DNA of 64,000 bases, taken from NCBI GenBank assembly GCA_946902875.1, contig OX336337.1, forward strand, positions 3,968,001 to 4,032,000, written 5' to 3'. The stretch is from Nematopogon swammerdamellus. Taxonomy: Eukaryota > Arthropoda > Insecta > Lepidoptera > Adelidae. Shown piece by piece: positions 1 through 12,006 of the stretch (positions within the stretch are counted from its first letter, which is position 1; each line of letters opens with the position of its first letter). The translations under genes were made by a program, and so were the position numbers. The notes beneath the pieces were generated by a model. It worked only from the letters and a program-made list of their open reading frames with translations. It searched no databases and was not told where the DNA came from.

Positions 1-359
1 TAATAAATAATAATTAATGCTCAATTTAAAAATGTAATAACACTCACTACATAAGTATGCTGGTTTTTGTAATGTCATACATAATTCACATGGTTCATTT
101 ATGTATTCATTGGTGATGGTTATATTATTATTTATTATCCTTGGTGAAGGAAGGCTAGCGAGAAAGCTAAATTGTAAGACAACGGGCAAGAAGGGGTAAG
201 ACATCGTAGAGTACAACAATGTACAACAGTGTAATGTAGAGGGTAGTTATTTATTTATGTAATCTAATTATGATTATAAAATAAAGTAATTTTAAGTTAA
301 TTTATGTTATCTATCATCAATTCATCATATATCAGAATTGTGTCAGAGGAGGGACAAGT
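1..359. other. AT-rich stretch without a gene
   Basis: No coding exon, RNA gene or clear repeat is visible. The sequence is AT-rich with short TAAT/TTAT runs. Confidence 0.5.
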
Positions 360-830
360 GACGTCGCGCGTCCGACACCGACTCGCCCTCCTCACGATGA
401 GACCGGATCCAGTGACAAGACCTGCCACTTCTTTTACAACCATATCCAATACCATACCCAATCCACCATGGTTCGCTGATCCCTCGCCCGTGTCTGCCAG
501 TGAGGATGACGAACCAGGGACACGCCCGGCCACACCAGCTACGACGGGACGAAGTCCGCCGCCACCGGTTCGCTTGAGGCTATCGCGGCCCTGTGTCACG
601 TTTGCAGCCTCCGCTACCGGTGCAGCGCCGTGCGCAACAGCGACGCACGCAAGAGGGCCAACAAAGATAGAAGATCTGCGTGACGTCACCCCGCAGTCCG
701 ACGGACACGGAGCTCTCCAGGATGGGGGTGGTGGTGGCCTACGTGTCTAGTACCACCACCCATCGCTTGAAGCTAGTCTCGCGTCGTCCCGGAGAGCTCC
801 GTAGCCACGGCCTGCATCCGCCGGCGTGCT
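360..830. other. GC-rich block of unknown nature, open on both strands
   Basis: An abrupt GC-rich block in AT-rich surroundings. It is open on the plus strand (304-750) and on the minus strand (689-297), which is expected from base composition. The predicted peptides are rich in Pro, Ser, Thr, Arg and Gly, show no domain, and have no convincing splice sites at their edges. It could be a transposon remnant or a CpG-rich regulatory block. I do not call a gene. Confidence 0.3.
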
Positions 831-880
831 TGGAGGATTTGATTCTATTTGTATATTTTTTCTTTTACGAACCTGTACAG

Positions 881-3461
881 AATTTATATGAATATTTCTG
901 AAGAAAAACGTGAAAATAAAAACATAGTAATGATAATTCTGACATCACGTACCTATCTATTATAGACATAGTGTACATTTTGTAACACTTGTTTTTAACT
1001 AATTGTATTGACGGTTTGATACATTGAGTATCCATCATGGACCTGGCCAATGGATCTTCTGAGAATGATCCATATTTTTTGACATGGTACTACATTATAG
1101 TACGACAAATACTAATTTAAATAAATTGATAATATTACGTATAAAATTTTTGACAAAGGCCTTTACGCCTGATATAGTAGATCAGAATTATTAAGCGTAT
1201 GATTAAATATAAATTTAATGTTTATCAAGTTCTGAAAGCAAATTGTAAAAAGGATAAATTTATTGACAAAAATGATAATATATAAATGACTTCATTGACA
1301 TTGTTCATTTTATTATGTTTGGTGGAGGGAGAGAAGAATGATAATAATAGGGGTCGGCGTTTGATATGCATAACATTAAAAATTTTAAGTGTGAACAAAA
1401 CTGTTTTGTTATTTTAATCCTAAACAAAGTGTAGTAATCATTTTGCACCATTTTGAAACACTTGTTTGAATTAAATTGGTCTCTGTACATCCTCAAAATA
1501 TCAATTAAGTAATCGTTTGCCCACTCACTAGGTACATGAACTTGAACTCAAGAAAGTATCCAGTAACTAGTCGATGGGAAGCACTGAAGACAGTGTGTGG
1601 GGAATTGGGGATGTACCCTCAGAGGCTATGCCTAACAAAACAATGGAATTATACTTTGTGATCTTTTGTACTACCACACTGCCTAATTCACTCTGTGTTT
1701 GGGCTGACATCTGATGTAGGTAGCTATCAGATGCAGTGGATGCAGTTCCAGATCTTCCATCAAGGTGGAGAGGCGACAGTCTAGGTGTTCCGAGACATTC
1801 TCGCGGCCCGAGTCATTCGTCCGCTGTTAATTAATAAGTGGGGAAAAGGGCCCCGGGTGCGTTGAGGGGAGAGGAACTTCTGCATCAGACAATGATAGTA
1901 CATACTACCTACTAATTTCCAGTCAAGTTGACTCTACGTAAGTACTTACATTCATATTTATAACATAAAGTAGGTACACAACATTTGCGCAGGACAGGAT
2001 TCAAATAATAGTATTGCGTCTGTGATGTGACTAGGTCTTCACCTAGGTAGTCTGAGCCTTTAGCTGCAATCTGTACACACAAAGAAACGGAAACTACTAT
2101 TTGTTTGTACGGGAACGGAACACGTCAGTCATACGATCGCCGCCTCCTACCTACCTAGTACCACGACGAAAACCGAGAAACAGAAAATTATGCTAAATTA
2201 CGAAAAGTCTTCTCCCGCCATACACGCCCGACTATATTCTATTCTAATTTTATTTCTACATTCGTTCGAGTCCAGTCACATCACATCACGACATATTATT
2301 GACCTTTTTTGACAACTACAAACAAAAACACAAAGAATATATTCAAAAACATATGATCGGCGGCGTGAACCTTATATACAAGAACTGTCAAATTCTGCAA
2401 AAGTGGCTATTCCGACGCCGGTTATTGAAGTGTGTGTGCATTTGTGTACACGCAAAGTATATAACACGTATATCGTAAAATCGGTATAGAGGTGGTAGTG
2501 ATATGTAATAGTATTAGTAATACCATAGACAAACGGCGTCGGAATAGCGGCGGCGAATATTATAAGTTAAAAAGAAAGAGAGGTTATCTGAGCTCCCAAG
2601 CGGCACATTAAAAGTCGTATCTGAAGTTAGTCGCCCACCAACTACGGACGCGTTCGGACCGCTAACCACGAGCCGCTAACACATCGAAAATGCCGTCGTG
2701 TGTAATGATAATGAATGAATGAGGTTAAGCACTAATTCTTCGAGAATCGCTACTAAAAGTCCCTCTCTTTCTCTCCCGCGCTGCGCCCGCATGCGCGATC
2801 TCATTCCCACTACGCGAACTGTCATATGTAGGGCGACGCAAAGCAACATACACAAGTGATGGGTCAATTCGATTGTTTAAAACGTAGAAATTAATTTGCA
2901 ATCGTAGAAATCCATAAAGTTCATTCTTCCGGCGGCGCGGCAGTCGGACAATGATGAATGTCACTCCGGTTGAATATAATAATTTGCGAATGCAAACGCC
3001 GAAAAACAATTGAATGAATCGGAATCGCCGCGACTGTTCGAATGCATTCGAAGTGGAGAAAAATTCTAATAATTGGAATAAGACTATTCGAGTCGGCGCA
3101 TCACTTTTAGTATTCTTCCTCTCATCTTTTGAAGGACGTGCCGTGTGTAAACCTATCTTTACTAAAATATCATTGAATCAGAATCACAAACTACGACGCG
3201 ACGGGTCGCATTCACAATTTTCATATCGCAACAAAAAAAAACTTACGCTAGGTCATTGACATTCTTTGATTTCGTCACGAATTTATAATTGACGAACACC
3301 GGCTGCACAAACGAAAAAGTGTCACGTTCCATTTGAGCCTGTGTGTGCAAGCGAGAGCGAGTAACAAGCGATAGAGAGGCACAATCGGCCCAAGCGTCGG
3401 CTTGTACACATTTACTCTCTGGTTCTAAAGTACCAGGGCAGCACAAATTGAAAGGAGGTTA
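881..3461. other. No gene seen (2.6 kb)
   Basis: Open frames here are short and lack domains. A short inverted motif (attccgacgccg near 2412 and its complement near 2536) brackets about 130 bp. Nothing else could be supported. Confidence 0.45.
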
Positions 3462-4346
3462 CTCGTACCATAATATTATAGCGCATCTGGGCTGTCGGAA
3501 AAGATTTCAAATTTAGAATATTCATGAAACAAGGGTCCGAATATGTATCACAATATCGATAACCGTTCCCAGTAGTCTTACCACTTTATGACGTTATCAC
3601 GTAAAACTATCGTCCGTAAACCGACTTTACAGCCAACCAATTTTTTTATGGAAACTGACACGGTTGGCTACGTTACCTACAACATCCGTGATGTCAGCCC
3701 ATAGCACCGGGTGGCATATATCCATATTCCACTAGGCGAATATGCTGATTTGTCGATGCCAGTTTGGCGGAAAATTTAAATTTCGTCTGGCTCCGCCTCC
3801 GGCACTCCCAGCGTACCTAGTGAATCCGATATTCGTTAGGTTGTTTATGTGATATGGTGGCCCAGTGGTATGGTGTAGGGTTTGTAATTTTATGACCATG
3901 GGTTCGAACCGCACAATTTTTTTTTGTTTTTTTTTAAGCAATGTTATGGTGTTAAAATTAGGTTAAGGTTATTTTTTTTATAACCACCTAAAAAACTTTA
4001 TTTTCGAAAATACTTCCGAAATTTAAATTTTCCCGCAAAACTGAGAACGACCAATCAGCATAATTCGACTAGTGGAATATGGATATATGCCACCCGGTGC
4101 TATAGGCTGACATCACGGATGTTGTAGGTAACGTAGCCAACCGTGTCAGTTTCCATAAAAAAATTGGTTGTCTGTAAAGTCGGTTTACTGACGATAGTTT
4201 TATGTAATAACGTCATAAAGTGGTAAAACTACTGGGAACGGTTATCGATATTGTGATACATATTCGGACCCTTGTTTCATGAATATTCTAAATTTGAAAT
4301 CTTTTCCGACCGGCCAGATGCGCTTAATATAATATTATGGTACGAG
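3462..4346. mobile_element. Foldback-type element with about 325 bp inverted arms
   Basis: The left arm (3462-3787) and right arm (4015-4346) are near-exact reverse complements, starting with ctcgtaccataatattat and broken by a few indels and substitutions. The loop (3788-4014) carries a tRNA-like SINE head. Both arms contain the first part of the dispersed family A repeat (tggaaactgacacggttgg), so the palindrome was built from, or captured, that repeat. No transposase frame is present and no clear target-site duplication flanks it. Confidence 0.75.
3858..3945 (+). repeat. tRNA-derived SINE head
   Basis: A pol III A box (tggcccagtgg, 3858-3868) and B box (ggttcgaacc, 3901-3910) lie 32 bp apart, followed by T-rich sequence. 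It lacks a full cloverleaf, so it reads as a SINE rather than a tRNA gene. It sits in the loop of the foldback element. Confidence 0.5.
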
Positions 4347-4639
4347 GACACCGGGTGAACTAGGTGCCATGTCAGTGCTTCATTCATTTCATTCGCTTAG
4401 CAATCATTGTTAGCAATAAGTAATAAATAACATCGGATTGATTATTTTTGGCAGGCAGCACCGTGTCAATGTCAAAATGGCAGAAGGACCTGGCATCCTC
4501 CAAGCCAAAAATTAATAAAAAAAAAGTCTCAAGGCTGCATGGTATAACACCTTTGCCTATCCCAAAAAAGGGATGAAACAACCAAAAAAAAAAAAAAAAA
4601 GTCAATGTCAAAGTCAAAGTCATTGGCAGGAAGAGGAGA

Positions 4640-4736
4640 GAAAGAGTAATTTTTCGTGTTGCTTTGCTTGCTGCACAGATTGTAGTTAGCGATAAAGTCA
4701 CGTTGCTCGTGATCTCCAAAGCGCAGATCAACACAG
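4640..4736 (+). other. Candidate 5' untranslated exon of UQCRQ
   Basis: A strong donor (acacag|gtacgtac) at 4736/4737 lies 138 bp upstream of a strong acceptor (pyrimidine tract then tttgcag) at 4874, four bases before the UQCRQ ATG. The implied intron is 4737-4874. The 5' end of this exon is not defined by sequence; 4640 is nominal. Confidence 0.45.
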
Positions 4737-4878
4737 GTACGTACCTATCTGCATCCATATCCTTAAATTGTACTATCAGGATTATCGCGAACCCTTCAAC
4801 GTAGAAATACACTTGATTGAAAAATAATGGTCAGGAGTTATGTAACCCTTTATTTGTTATTTCTCACTTTGCAGCAGT

Positions 4879-5032
4879 ATGGGACTTCATTTTGGCGAGC
4901 TCGCGAAGATCCGCGGCATTATCTCGTACCGGCTCTCGCCGCACGAGCAGCGCGCGTACGCCGGCGCCATCAGCCACGGCATTCCCAACATCTTCAGGCG
5001 TTTCCGCGAGAATGTCTTCAGAGTTCTTCCTC
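4879..5032 (+). CDS. UQCRQ: UQCRQ coding exon 1
   Basis: Residues 1-51 plus one base of the split Pro codon 52. Donor is ttcctc|gttagt. Confidence 0.92.
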
Positions 5033-8000
5033 GTTAGTATCCCTTCTACTTGAAACATAGTAATCAGGTTCAAATTGTACTAAAACTCATCATTAGGTTA
5101 GGGTTAATTTATAGAAGATGCGTCGCCGTGACGCATCTTCTTTAAATTAACCCTGATTTTTTTTTAAACCACCAATACATTCACCCATAACACAGCATAT
5201 ATATGGCTAAATCAGTATGGAAACTACGTACAAAACGATCGAAACGACGCACTCACACACACGCACGCCTCAACAAGGCCCCGAAGCGAATGTCGCAAAC
5301 AATCAGTCGCGGGTGCCGCGTCCGAGTGGTCGTGTTTGTTATTGTTGCATGCGCCACGGACAGTCCGCGATCTTTTAGAATGCAAAAAAATTTTTACAAA
5401 CATTTTTCGACTGTTGTCACTTTATATTAACTTTTGACAAATGTTGACAACTTTTGTCAACTTTTCTCATCTTTTGCCAACTTCTGTCACATTTTGTCAA
5501 CTTTTATCGACTGTTGTCAACTCTTGTCAACTTTTCTTATCTTTTGCCAACTTCTGTCACCTTTTTCAACTTTTATCGACTGTTGTCAACTCTTGTCAAC
5601 TTTTGTCAACTTTTCTCATCTTTTGCCAACTTCTGTCACCTTTTGTAAACTTTTATCGACTGTTGTCAACTCTTGTCAAGTTTTGTAAGCTTTTGATAAC
5701 TTTTGTCAACTCTCGGTAACTTATGTCAACTCTTGTCAACTTTTGTCAACTTTTCTTATCTTTTGCCAACTTCTGTCACCTTTTGTCAACTTGTATCGAC
5801 TGTTGTCAACTCTTGTCAAGTTTGTAAACTTTTGAGAACTTTTGTCAACTGTCGGTAACTTATGTCTTCTCTTGTCAACTTTTGTCAACTTTTCTTACCT
5901 TTTACCAACTTCTGTCACCTTTTGTCAACTTTTATCGACTGTTGTCAACTCTTGTCAATGTTTGTCAACCTTGATCAACTTTTGTCAACTTTCATTCAAT
6001 ATTTGTCAACTTTTGTCATCTTTTGTCAACTTTTATCGACTGTTGTCAACTATTGTCAATGTTTATCAACCTTGGTCAACTTTTGTCATCTTTTGTCAAC
6101 TTTTATCGACTGTGTCAACTCTTGTCAATGTTTGTCAACCTTGGTCAACTTTTGTCAACTTTCGTCAATATTTGTCAACTCTCGTCATCTTTTGTCAACT
6201 TTTATCGACTGTTGTCAACTCTTGTCAATGTTTGTCAACCTTGGTCAACTTTTGTCAACTTTCGTCAACATTTGTCAACTTTTGTCATCTTTTGTTAACT
6301 TTTATCGACTGTTGTCAACTCTTGTCAATGTTTGTTAACCTTTGTCGGCTTTTGCCTACTTTTGTCATCTTTTGTCAACTTTTATCGACCTGTGTCAACT
6401 TTTATCGACCGTTGTCAACTCGTGTCAATGTCAACCTAACCTTGGTCAACTTTTGTCAACTTTCGTCAACATTTGTCATCTTTGTCAACTTTTATCGACT
6501 GTTGTCAACTCTTGTGGTTGTTTGTCAACCTTAGTCAACTTTCGTCAACATTTTGTTATCTTTTGTCAACGTTTGTCAACTTTTGTATACTTTTCTCGAC
6601 TTTTGTGAACTTATAGCCACTTTCGTCATCTTTTGTCAACTTTTGCCAACTTCTCTCAGGTTTTGTCAGCTTTTATCATATTTTAACCACTGTTGTCAAC
6701 TTTTGTCACTTTTATGAACTTTTGTCAGCTTTTGTTAACAAGGAGTTGACAAAAGTTGACAAGAGTTTACATAAGTTGACTAAAGTTGACATTAATTAAC
6801 GAAAGTTGACAAACGTTGACAAGAGTTGACAAAAGTTCACGAAAGCTGACAAAAGTTCATAAAAGTGACAGAACTTGGCAAAAGTTGACAATAGTGGTTA
6901 AAAGTTGACAGAAGTTAGTAAAAGTTGACAAAAGATGACGAAAGTTGACAAAAGTTGACGGAAGCTGGCCTAAGTTCATAAAAGTGACAGAAGTTGGCAA
7001 AAGTTGACAAAAATTTCGGAAAGTTGACAACAGTCGTTAAAATTTTACAAAAGCTGATAGAAGTTGGCAAAAATTGACAAAAGATGACGAAAGTGGCTAT
7101 AAGTTAACAAAAGTCGACAAAAGCCATAATAGTAGACAAACGTTGACGAAAGTTGACAAAAGTTGACAAATGTTGACAAAAGTTGACAAGAGTTGACATA
7201 AGTTACCAGGAGTTGATAAAAGTTCGCAAAAGTTGACAACAGTCGATAAAAGTTGACAAAAGGTGACAGAAGTTGGCAAAAGATGAGAAAAGTTGATAAA
7301 AGATGACGAAAGTGGCTATAATTTTACAAAAATCGAGAAAAATAGACAAAAGTTGACAAACGTTGACAAAAGTCGACAAATGTTGACGAAAGTTGACAAA
7401 AGTTGACCAAGGTTGACAAAGATTGACAAGAGTTGACAACAGTCCATAAAAGTTGACAAATGATGACAAATGTTGACGACAGTTGACCAAGGTTGACAAA
7501 CATTGACAAGAGTTGACAACAGTCGATGAAAGTTGACAAAAGATGACAAAAGTTGACAAATGTTGACGAAAGCTGACAAAAGTTTACCAAGGTTGACAAA
7601 CATTGACAAGACTTGACAACAGTCGATAAAAGTTGACAAAAGATGACTGAAATTGGCAAAAGATGAGAAAAGTTGACAAACATTTACAATGGTTGACAAG
7701 AGCTGACAAAAGTTGTAAACAATTTACAAAAGTTAATAAAAGTTGACAAAAGTCGAGAAATGTTATATCAATTCATATTTATAGCAACCACGTTTTGAAC
7801 TTATTATTGATGATTGATTATATTGATTATTTGGTCATTACATTAAAGAACCTAAATAAATGTTTTAATAAATAATAATTTTACAATTTTACAAAAAAAT
7901 TTGATTGACATCCCTAACGCTCCATGGAGCGTAGGTACTTATTTTAACAAATAGGCCTAGTTTCCATACTGCTTTAGCCATATATATGCTGTGCCCATAA

Positions 8001-11000
8001 CTTAACCTCATACCTACGAATAGCCAGCCCTCTATCTAGATATTTATATTGGGGATAGGGGGTGTGAGTGCTTAGGACTGAGGGTGTGTCGGAGCACTTA
8101 ATGAAGTTTACATTTATTTTTAAAATCATTTTTCTCAATTCTGGGTTATGGTCAAGAATGCCATAAAAGTTTTCAAAACTGCCCACATTAAATTTTACAA
8201 CAAGCATTGCACGTAATGTTTCAACTTGAAGTAACTATTTTTCCGATGTCCATGGCATTCATCAACGAAACTACTAGTTCAGTAGGTGCGTTCTTCCCTG
8301 GCAAACAAAGAAGGTACTGGACGATGGCCAGGCAATTTTTGAATGACTTGGAAAATGCGGGACATACGGGACGCATTAGACGTTTTGCGGAACTTATTTT
8401 ATTAGTTATTGCAATGCGGAATTACAATTGCTATTACAGGACGGTCCCTCAGAATCCGGGACGGTTGGCCACCTTACTCTATCTCACCCCTTCGGGATAC
8501 TAATTCTTTTAGCATTACTTACTTGGAAGAAAACATGTTTGTTGCACGTTTGAAAGTAGTCAACGGAAAGTTGAAGTTTTTTTGCGAGAGCGTTGCTCCT
8601 TTACTAGGTGGTAGGGTAGGTTCAAATTGTAGCCAACTTGATTGATACCACTGTACTGGAAGTAAGATGGCCGCATAGTAGCATCGGCTGTGTTCTCTAG
8701 TCCAGTATAGCCAGCAATCCAAAGGGAAGTCTCCAGTATGACACCTACTAGGAGGTGAAATTGGCTGGTCGGAGCGTGCGCTCTATCCTCTCTGGAATGT
8801 GGCTTTATAAGCTCACAAATTGCTGGTAAGCTTTGAAGGTGTGGAACTAAGCTCGCGATGGCTTCACCGAACATATCCGGGCCCATCGGCAGTAGAGGAG
8901 GGTGTTAATCGAGGTCGGGACTAGCGAGTGGCCACTCTAAATTTCCCGCGCATGCTTCACGTTTCGGCTCACATCAAGCCCTCGTCAGCTAGTCTGTGTT
9001 GAATAGGACGCGGGAAAACCACCATTGCCGCTCTCGACCTCCCTCTCTCTACCTATCCATATTCTGGCCGAGTTAAAAGACGAATGTGAAAAGTGAAATA
9101 ATCTTCATTTGCACAGAGACGGCTGAAGTTTGTACCGCTACCAATCCTCTTTGTTCTGCAGTGGTCCATTTACTCCGCATTGTAAGACTACCACACCTCC
9201 TCTGACGACTGCAAGATCCAACAATCCACTCCAGTTAATCCTTCTTTCCCACTTCCGGATCCAAGATCGACACCACTTTGATCAAGAAAGAACAAGAAAC
9301 ATGAAGTACCACCAGGCCGGTTTCTTTACATTCTAGTTTTCTGTTTTATGTAGTACTCTGCTACCACTAGAGATCGTTTTAATAATTAGGAATAGTTTTC
9401 GGTCATTTTTAGGTCAGGGTCGAATTCAAGAGTTCACCTATTCAACATTAAATCAAAGTCATATTTAATGTTTTATCTGGCCATACATACAGTACATACA
9501 TACGCTGTATCCCGACAAATCGGGGTAAGCAGAGTAGTCGGTGTTGTGCTGCAAAAACTCTGATAAATTACAGCACATCACCGACCACATTGTTTAGCAA
9601 AGTAGGTAATTATCAAGCAGCATGTAAGGTAGAGGACCCACCGGCTACATAACTCGGTGGAAAGACCGTGCCAAGGTGAGAGGTGGCTAACTTATCGTCC
9701 TTTAGCACGGCACCTCATCCTTATCTCTCAGTCGCCTTTTACAACATTTAAGGGGAGAGATGCAGCGGGGCTGTTCTTTTTAAGTTAAGGTCCCACACGG
9801 TTCTGTCCAAAAAGAAAGTTAATGAGAATTGTCGCGAATTTTGACACATGCAAATTTATCATAACTCAGTCAGTATATATGCATCCACTGCTGGGCATAC
9901 TCCTTGATTTTCCTCTAGTCCTCCTGGCCTTAAGCGGTGCGGAATCACTGCTTTCCGCTGACGTACTTGATGTCGTCGTCCCACCTGGCGGGTGGTCTTC
10001 CCACACTCCGTTGTCCTGTCCACGGCCGCCAGTATAGGACGCGGTTACTCCAACAGTCGTCTCTTCGGCTGAAGTGCTCAGCCTAATTAATCATAAATTA
10101 CTTTGCACTTAGCTTATATTTACTTTAATCCAATATTACTATCTGAATCCTGCCCTGACCCTAATTAATACCCAAAACCATTCCTATCTCTGGCTACCAC
10201 GAATACCAAATACAGTTTGAATTTAATTCAAATAAAAAAATTTATTAATTTGCCACGCCCAGGCATTTTACCACTTGTTGCATCTGGAGAGGGGATCAAA
10301 ATCATCTATGTTTTGAATATTGTTTAGTTCCGTGTTTGATGCACGGAACTAAACAATATTAATATGCTAATAAACAAGTGCGAGTCTAACTCGCGCACCG
10401 AGGGTTCCTTATCGCCATGTCATGGTTAGCGCCACTCACGCCATCTATGGCGTGTTATGAAATGCTCCATATTAGTTAAATGTCATGATTAGTTAAAATG
10501 CTTCATCCTCTATTCAGTAGATGGCGCCCGCGCATAAACTTTTTTGGTTTCTTCTATAGGAACCCCTGTGAATTTTTTAGTTTTTCTTATTTTTATTATT
10601 TGTTGTTACATCGGCCATAATAACACATATTCTGTGAAAATTTCAACAAGCTACCTATTACGGTTCAAGAGATACAGCCCACGGACAGACAGACGGACGG
10701 GACAGACAGAAAGACAGACAGACGGCGTAGGCTTAGTAATAGGGTCCCGTACCCGATACGGAACCCTAAAAATGAAATGAAGGGAACAGAAAACACGGGA
10801 TAAAAGAACTCATAAATCTAATTACCAGATAACAACGCCATCTATAATTCATTTGTTGACTTATTAAATATATAAACAATTTTATCTGAAGACGACAAAT
10901 TTGTCGAAATATCATACACGGAATTTTTTTTATATAAATTGTTTGGTTGCAGCATTCATTATCGGCTACCTCGTGTACGAGGGAGTGGAGCGCGAACACG

Positions 11001-11047
11001 CTCGCCTCCAGCGCAAGAACCCCAAGGATTTCGAGAACGACGTCTAA
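4879..11047 (+). CDS. UQCRQ: Cytochrome b-c1 complex subunit 8 (ubiquinone-binding protein QP-C), two coding exons
   Basis: Joined exons 4879-5032 and 10953-11047 give 82 residues and a TAA stop. The product is the small single-pass subunit of mitochondrial complex III in the inner membrane, which contacts cytochrome b and helps assembly. Visible family marks are the N-terminal GxxFGELxxIRGI stretch, LSPHEQRAYAGA (about residues 20-31), GIPN, a membrane segment around VLPPFIIGYLVY (about 49-61) and the C-terminal RKNPKDFEND. Length matches the family (about 82). The ATG follows a 3' splice site by four bases. The intron is phase 1, splits a Pro codon, and is 5.9 kb because of inserted repeats. 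AATAAA lies 57 bases after the stop. A divergent copy follows 1 kb downstream. Confidence 0.93.
5400..6738 (+). repeat. Minisatellite array, left arm (ttttgtcaac units)
   Basis: About 11 bp units of the type cttttgtcaac, grouped in a higher-order repeat of roughly 70-110 bp marked by ttttatcgactgttgtcaac, which recurs near 5502, 5573, 5650, 5933, 6029, 6200, 6303 and 6490. Confidence 0.9.
6739..7765 (-). repeat. Minisatellite array, right arm (inverted units)
   Basis: The same units in reverse complement (gttgacaaaag), with the same higher-order marks (gttgacaacagtcgataaaa). Copies such as the block around 7510-7640 closely match, inverted, blocks around 6090-6300 of the left arm, so the transcript could form a very long hairpin. 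Confidence 0.9.
8001..8585. other. UQCRQ intron, nothing recognised
   Basis: A 98-codon frame at 8207-8503 has no recognisable domain and is not supported. Confidence 0.4.
8590..8800 (-). repeat. Dispersed repeat family F
   Basis: Matches, in inverse orientation, the repeats at 48988-49225, 54055-54195 and 63235-63480. Shared marks include tactgaactagaggagaac-like and ccagtacagtggtaccaacc-like segments. Confidence 0.7.
8836..9065 (-). repeat. LINE family B, 3' end, 5'-truncated copy
   Basis: Carries the conserved 3' part of the family (segments such as gagtggccactcgctagtc and cgaaacgtgaagcatgcgcg on the minus strand) and ends in the same terminal ACACCTT as copies ending at 30807, 42431, 59957 and 60658. 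Confidence 0.75.
9490..9800 (+). repeat. Dispersed repeat family D
   Basis: Begins near acgctgtatcccgacaaatc and ends near ggccccacacggt-like sequence. Other copies are at 31075-31395 (minus), 35785-36105, 46905-47170 (minus) and 56595-56900. The last 80 bp are shared with family A. Confidence 0.75.
9865..10075 (-). pseudogene. RTE-like LINE C-terminal tail, decayed
   Basis: On the minus strand it encodes pieces of the tail motif GRPPxRWxDDIkxVGGxxW and EAYVQQW that ends RTE-type LINE proteins. Related copies lie at 14960-15245 and 32430-32635. It is frameshifted and has no reverse transcriptase core. Confidence 0.6.
10317..10361. repeat. Short hairpin
   Basis: Inverted arms of 19 bp (aatattgtttagttccgtg and complement) around a 7 bp loop, directly before a family E repeat. 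Confidence 0.75.
10375..10770 (+). repeat. Dispersed repeat family E
   Basis: Carries the family's gcgagt...cgcgcaccgagggttcc start, ttacggttcaagagatacag core, (acag)n tract and terminal gatacggaaccct. Copies are also at 15319-15647, 44085-44235, 48395-48545, 49250-49420 (minus), 55650-55828 and 56262-56386. It ends 180 bp before UQCRQ exon 2. Confidence 0.75.
10953..11047 (+). CDS. UQCRQ: UQCRQ coding exon 2
   Basis: Acceptor ggttgcag|cattc; residues 52-82 (FIIGYLVYEGVE to KDFENDV) and TAA at 11045-11047. Confidence 0.92.
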
Positions 11048-11103
11048 CCAGCTACTAAACGGCAGAGCGATATTATCTTTAATGTAGAACAATTAATTTA
11101 TGA

Positions 11104-11109
11104 AATAAA
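11104..11109 (+). terminator. Polyadenylation signal AATAAA of UQCRQ
   Basis: Canonical AATAAA 57 bases after the stop codon, followed by T-rich sequence. Confidence 0.7.
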
Positions 11110-11589
11110 GTTTCTTTTCAACAATATGCGCTTCGCTTAATTACCCACACTGGATGTGCTTTTTTATGGAAATATGGTAGAGACGCGCTAACGCGAACCC
11201 TTAAAAACACATTGGGTTCGAATTAACGGGTTGTTCGGATTATAATATGGGACCTATTTTATGCGAATGAAAAATAAAACAGAAGGAATATTATGTGTTT
11301 CTATTTGTTTTAGCCATACCCATTGATTTTATAAAATCCCTGGCCATACTCCAAACCTAACTCACATATTTGTTTTTGTCACATACTTCATAAATCACAT
11401 TTGTACTTTGCACGAGCGCTCAGGGAAATGATTGCTGGCGAACTAAGGAAGCATAAGATAATACAATATGGGGGGTGGTCACGTGTGCGGGAGAATTAGA
11501 GAATTTTCGATCGAATTACTGTGATCATCGGATTAGGCCGTGTTCAGACTAGCGTATGTTTTCGTTATCAAAAATCAAGAAAATATATC

Positions 11590-11666
11590 GGGTATGCCCA
11601 CAGAGCACGGAACGCCCCCCGCCGGGTGCGCGAGCGGGGGCCGTTCCGTGCTCTGTGGGTATGCCC
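11590..11666. repeat. GC-rich hairpin between the two UQCRQ genes
   Basis: Arms of about 33 bp (gggtatgcccacagagcacg and near-complement) around an 11 bp loop, with a few mismatches. It may be a tiny MITE. Confidence 0.7.
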
Positions 11667-12006
11667 TTTCACTGCCAAATACAGTCTTTTATGTAATTTT
11701 ATCAATATCCAGTAGCATAACTTTATTGCCCATCGATCGGTAGGAATTTTGGTGATACTGTATTCCCAGACAGCGCTCTTGGTGGCTCATTTAGCCATTA
11801 TCTTTATATATCTATGGTTTAACACTGAGACCGGTTTTTTATATAACTTACTTTTTAAAACTAAACAATTTGTGGTCATTACAAATTTATCGTTCTCTGT
11901 CATTAATTTAATGTCAAACTCACAGAGTACACGTGATTAATTACTGATTACGTAGGAGGTCAAACTCATTCGGATCTTTGTTGGGATTGTTTTCAAGCTC
12001 GTCGAA

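Larger units (their letters stand above)
5191..7993. mobile_element. Foldback transposon made of a head-to-head minisatellite, with TIRs and 7 bp TSD
   Basis: Terminal inverted repeats of 36 bp (5191-5226 and 7958-7993) match at 35 positions, begin CACAGCATATATATGG and end in its complement. A direct repeat CCCATAA abuts both ends (5184-5190 and 7994-8000), as expected of a target-site duplication. The interior is a 1.3 kb array of ttttgtcaac-type units followed by a 1 kb array in the opposite orientation, switching near 6738. No transposase frame is present; the long open frames are simple translations of the minisatellite. It lies in the UQCRQ intron. Confidence 0.85.

Noticed and set aside
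304..750. 148-codon frame and an opposing 130-codon frame
   Set aside because: Both strands are open because of GC-rich composition; no domain or splice support.
5434..7699. Long Cys/Leu/Ser/Val-rich open frames over the minisatellite, up to 230 codons
   Set aside because: They are translations of the ttttgtcaac repeat in any frame; no start context, splice site or domain.
5400..7765. CRISPR-like or prokaryotic repeat array
   Set aside because: Units are about 11 bp, contiguous without unique spacers, and the context is a eukaryotic intron.
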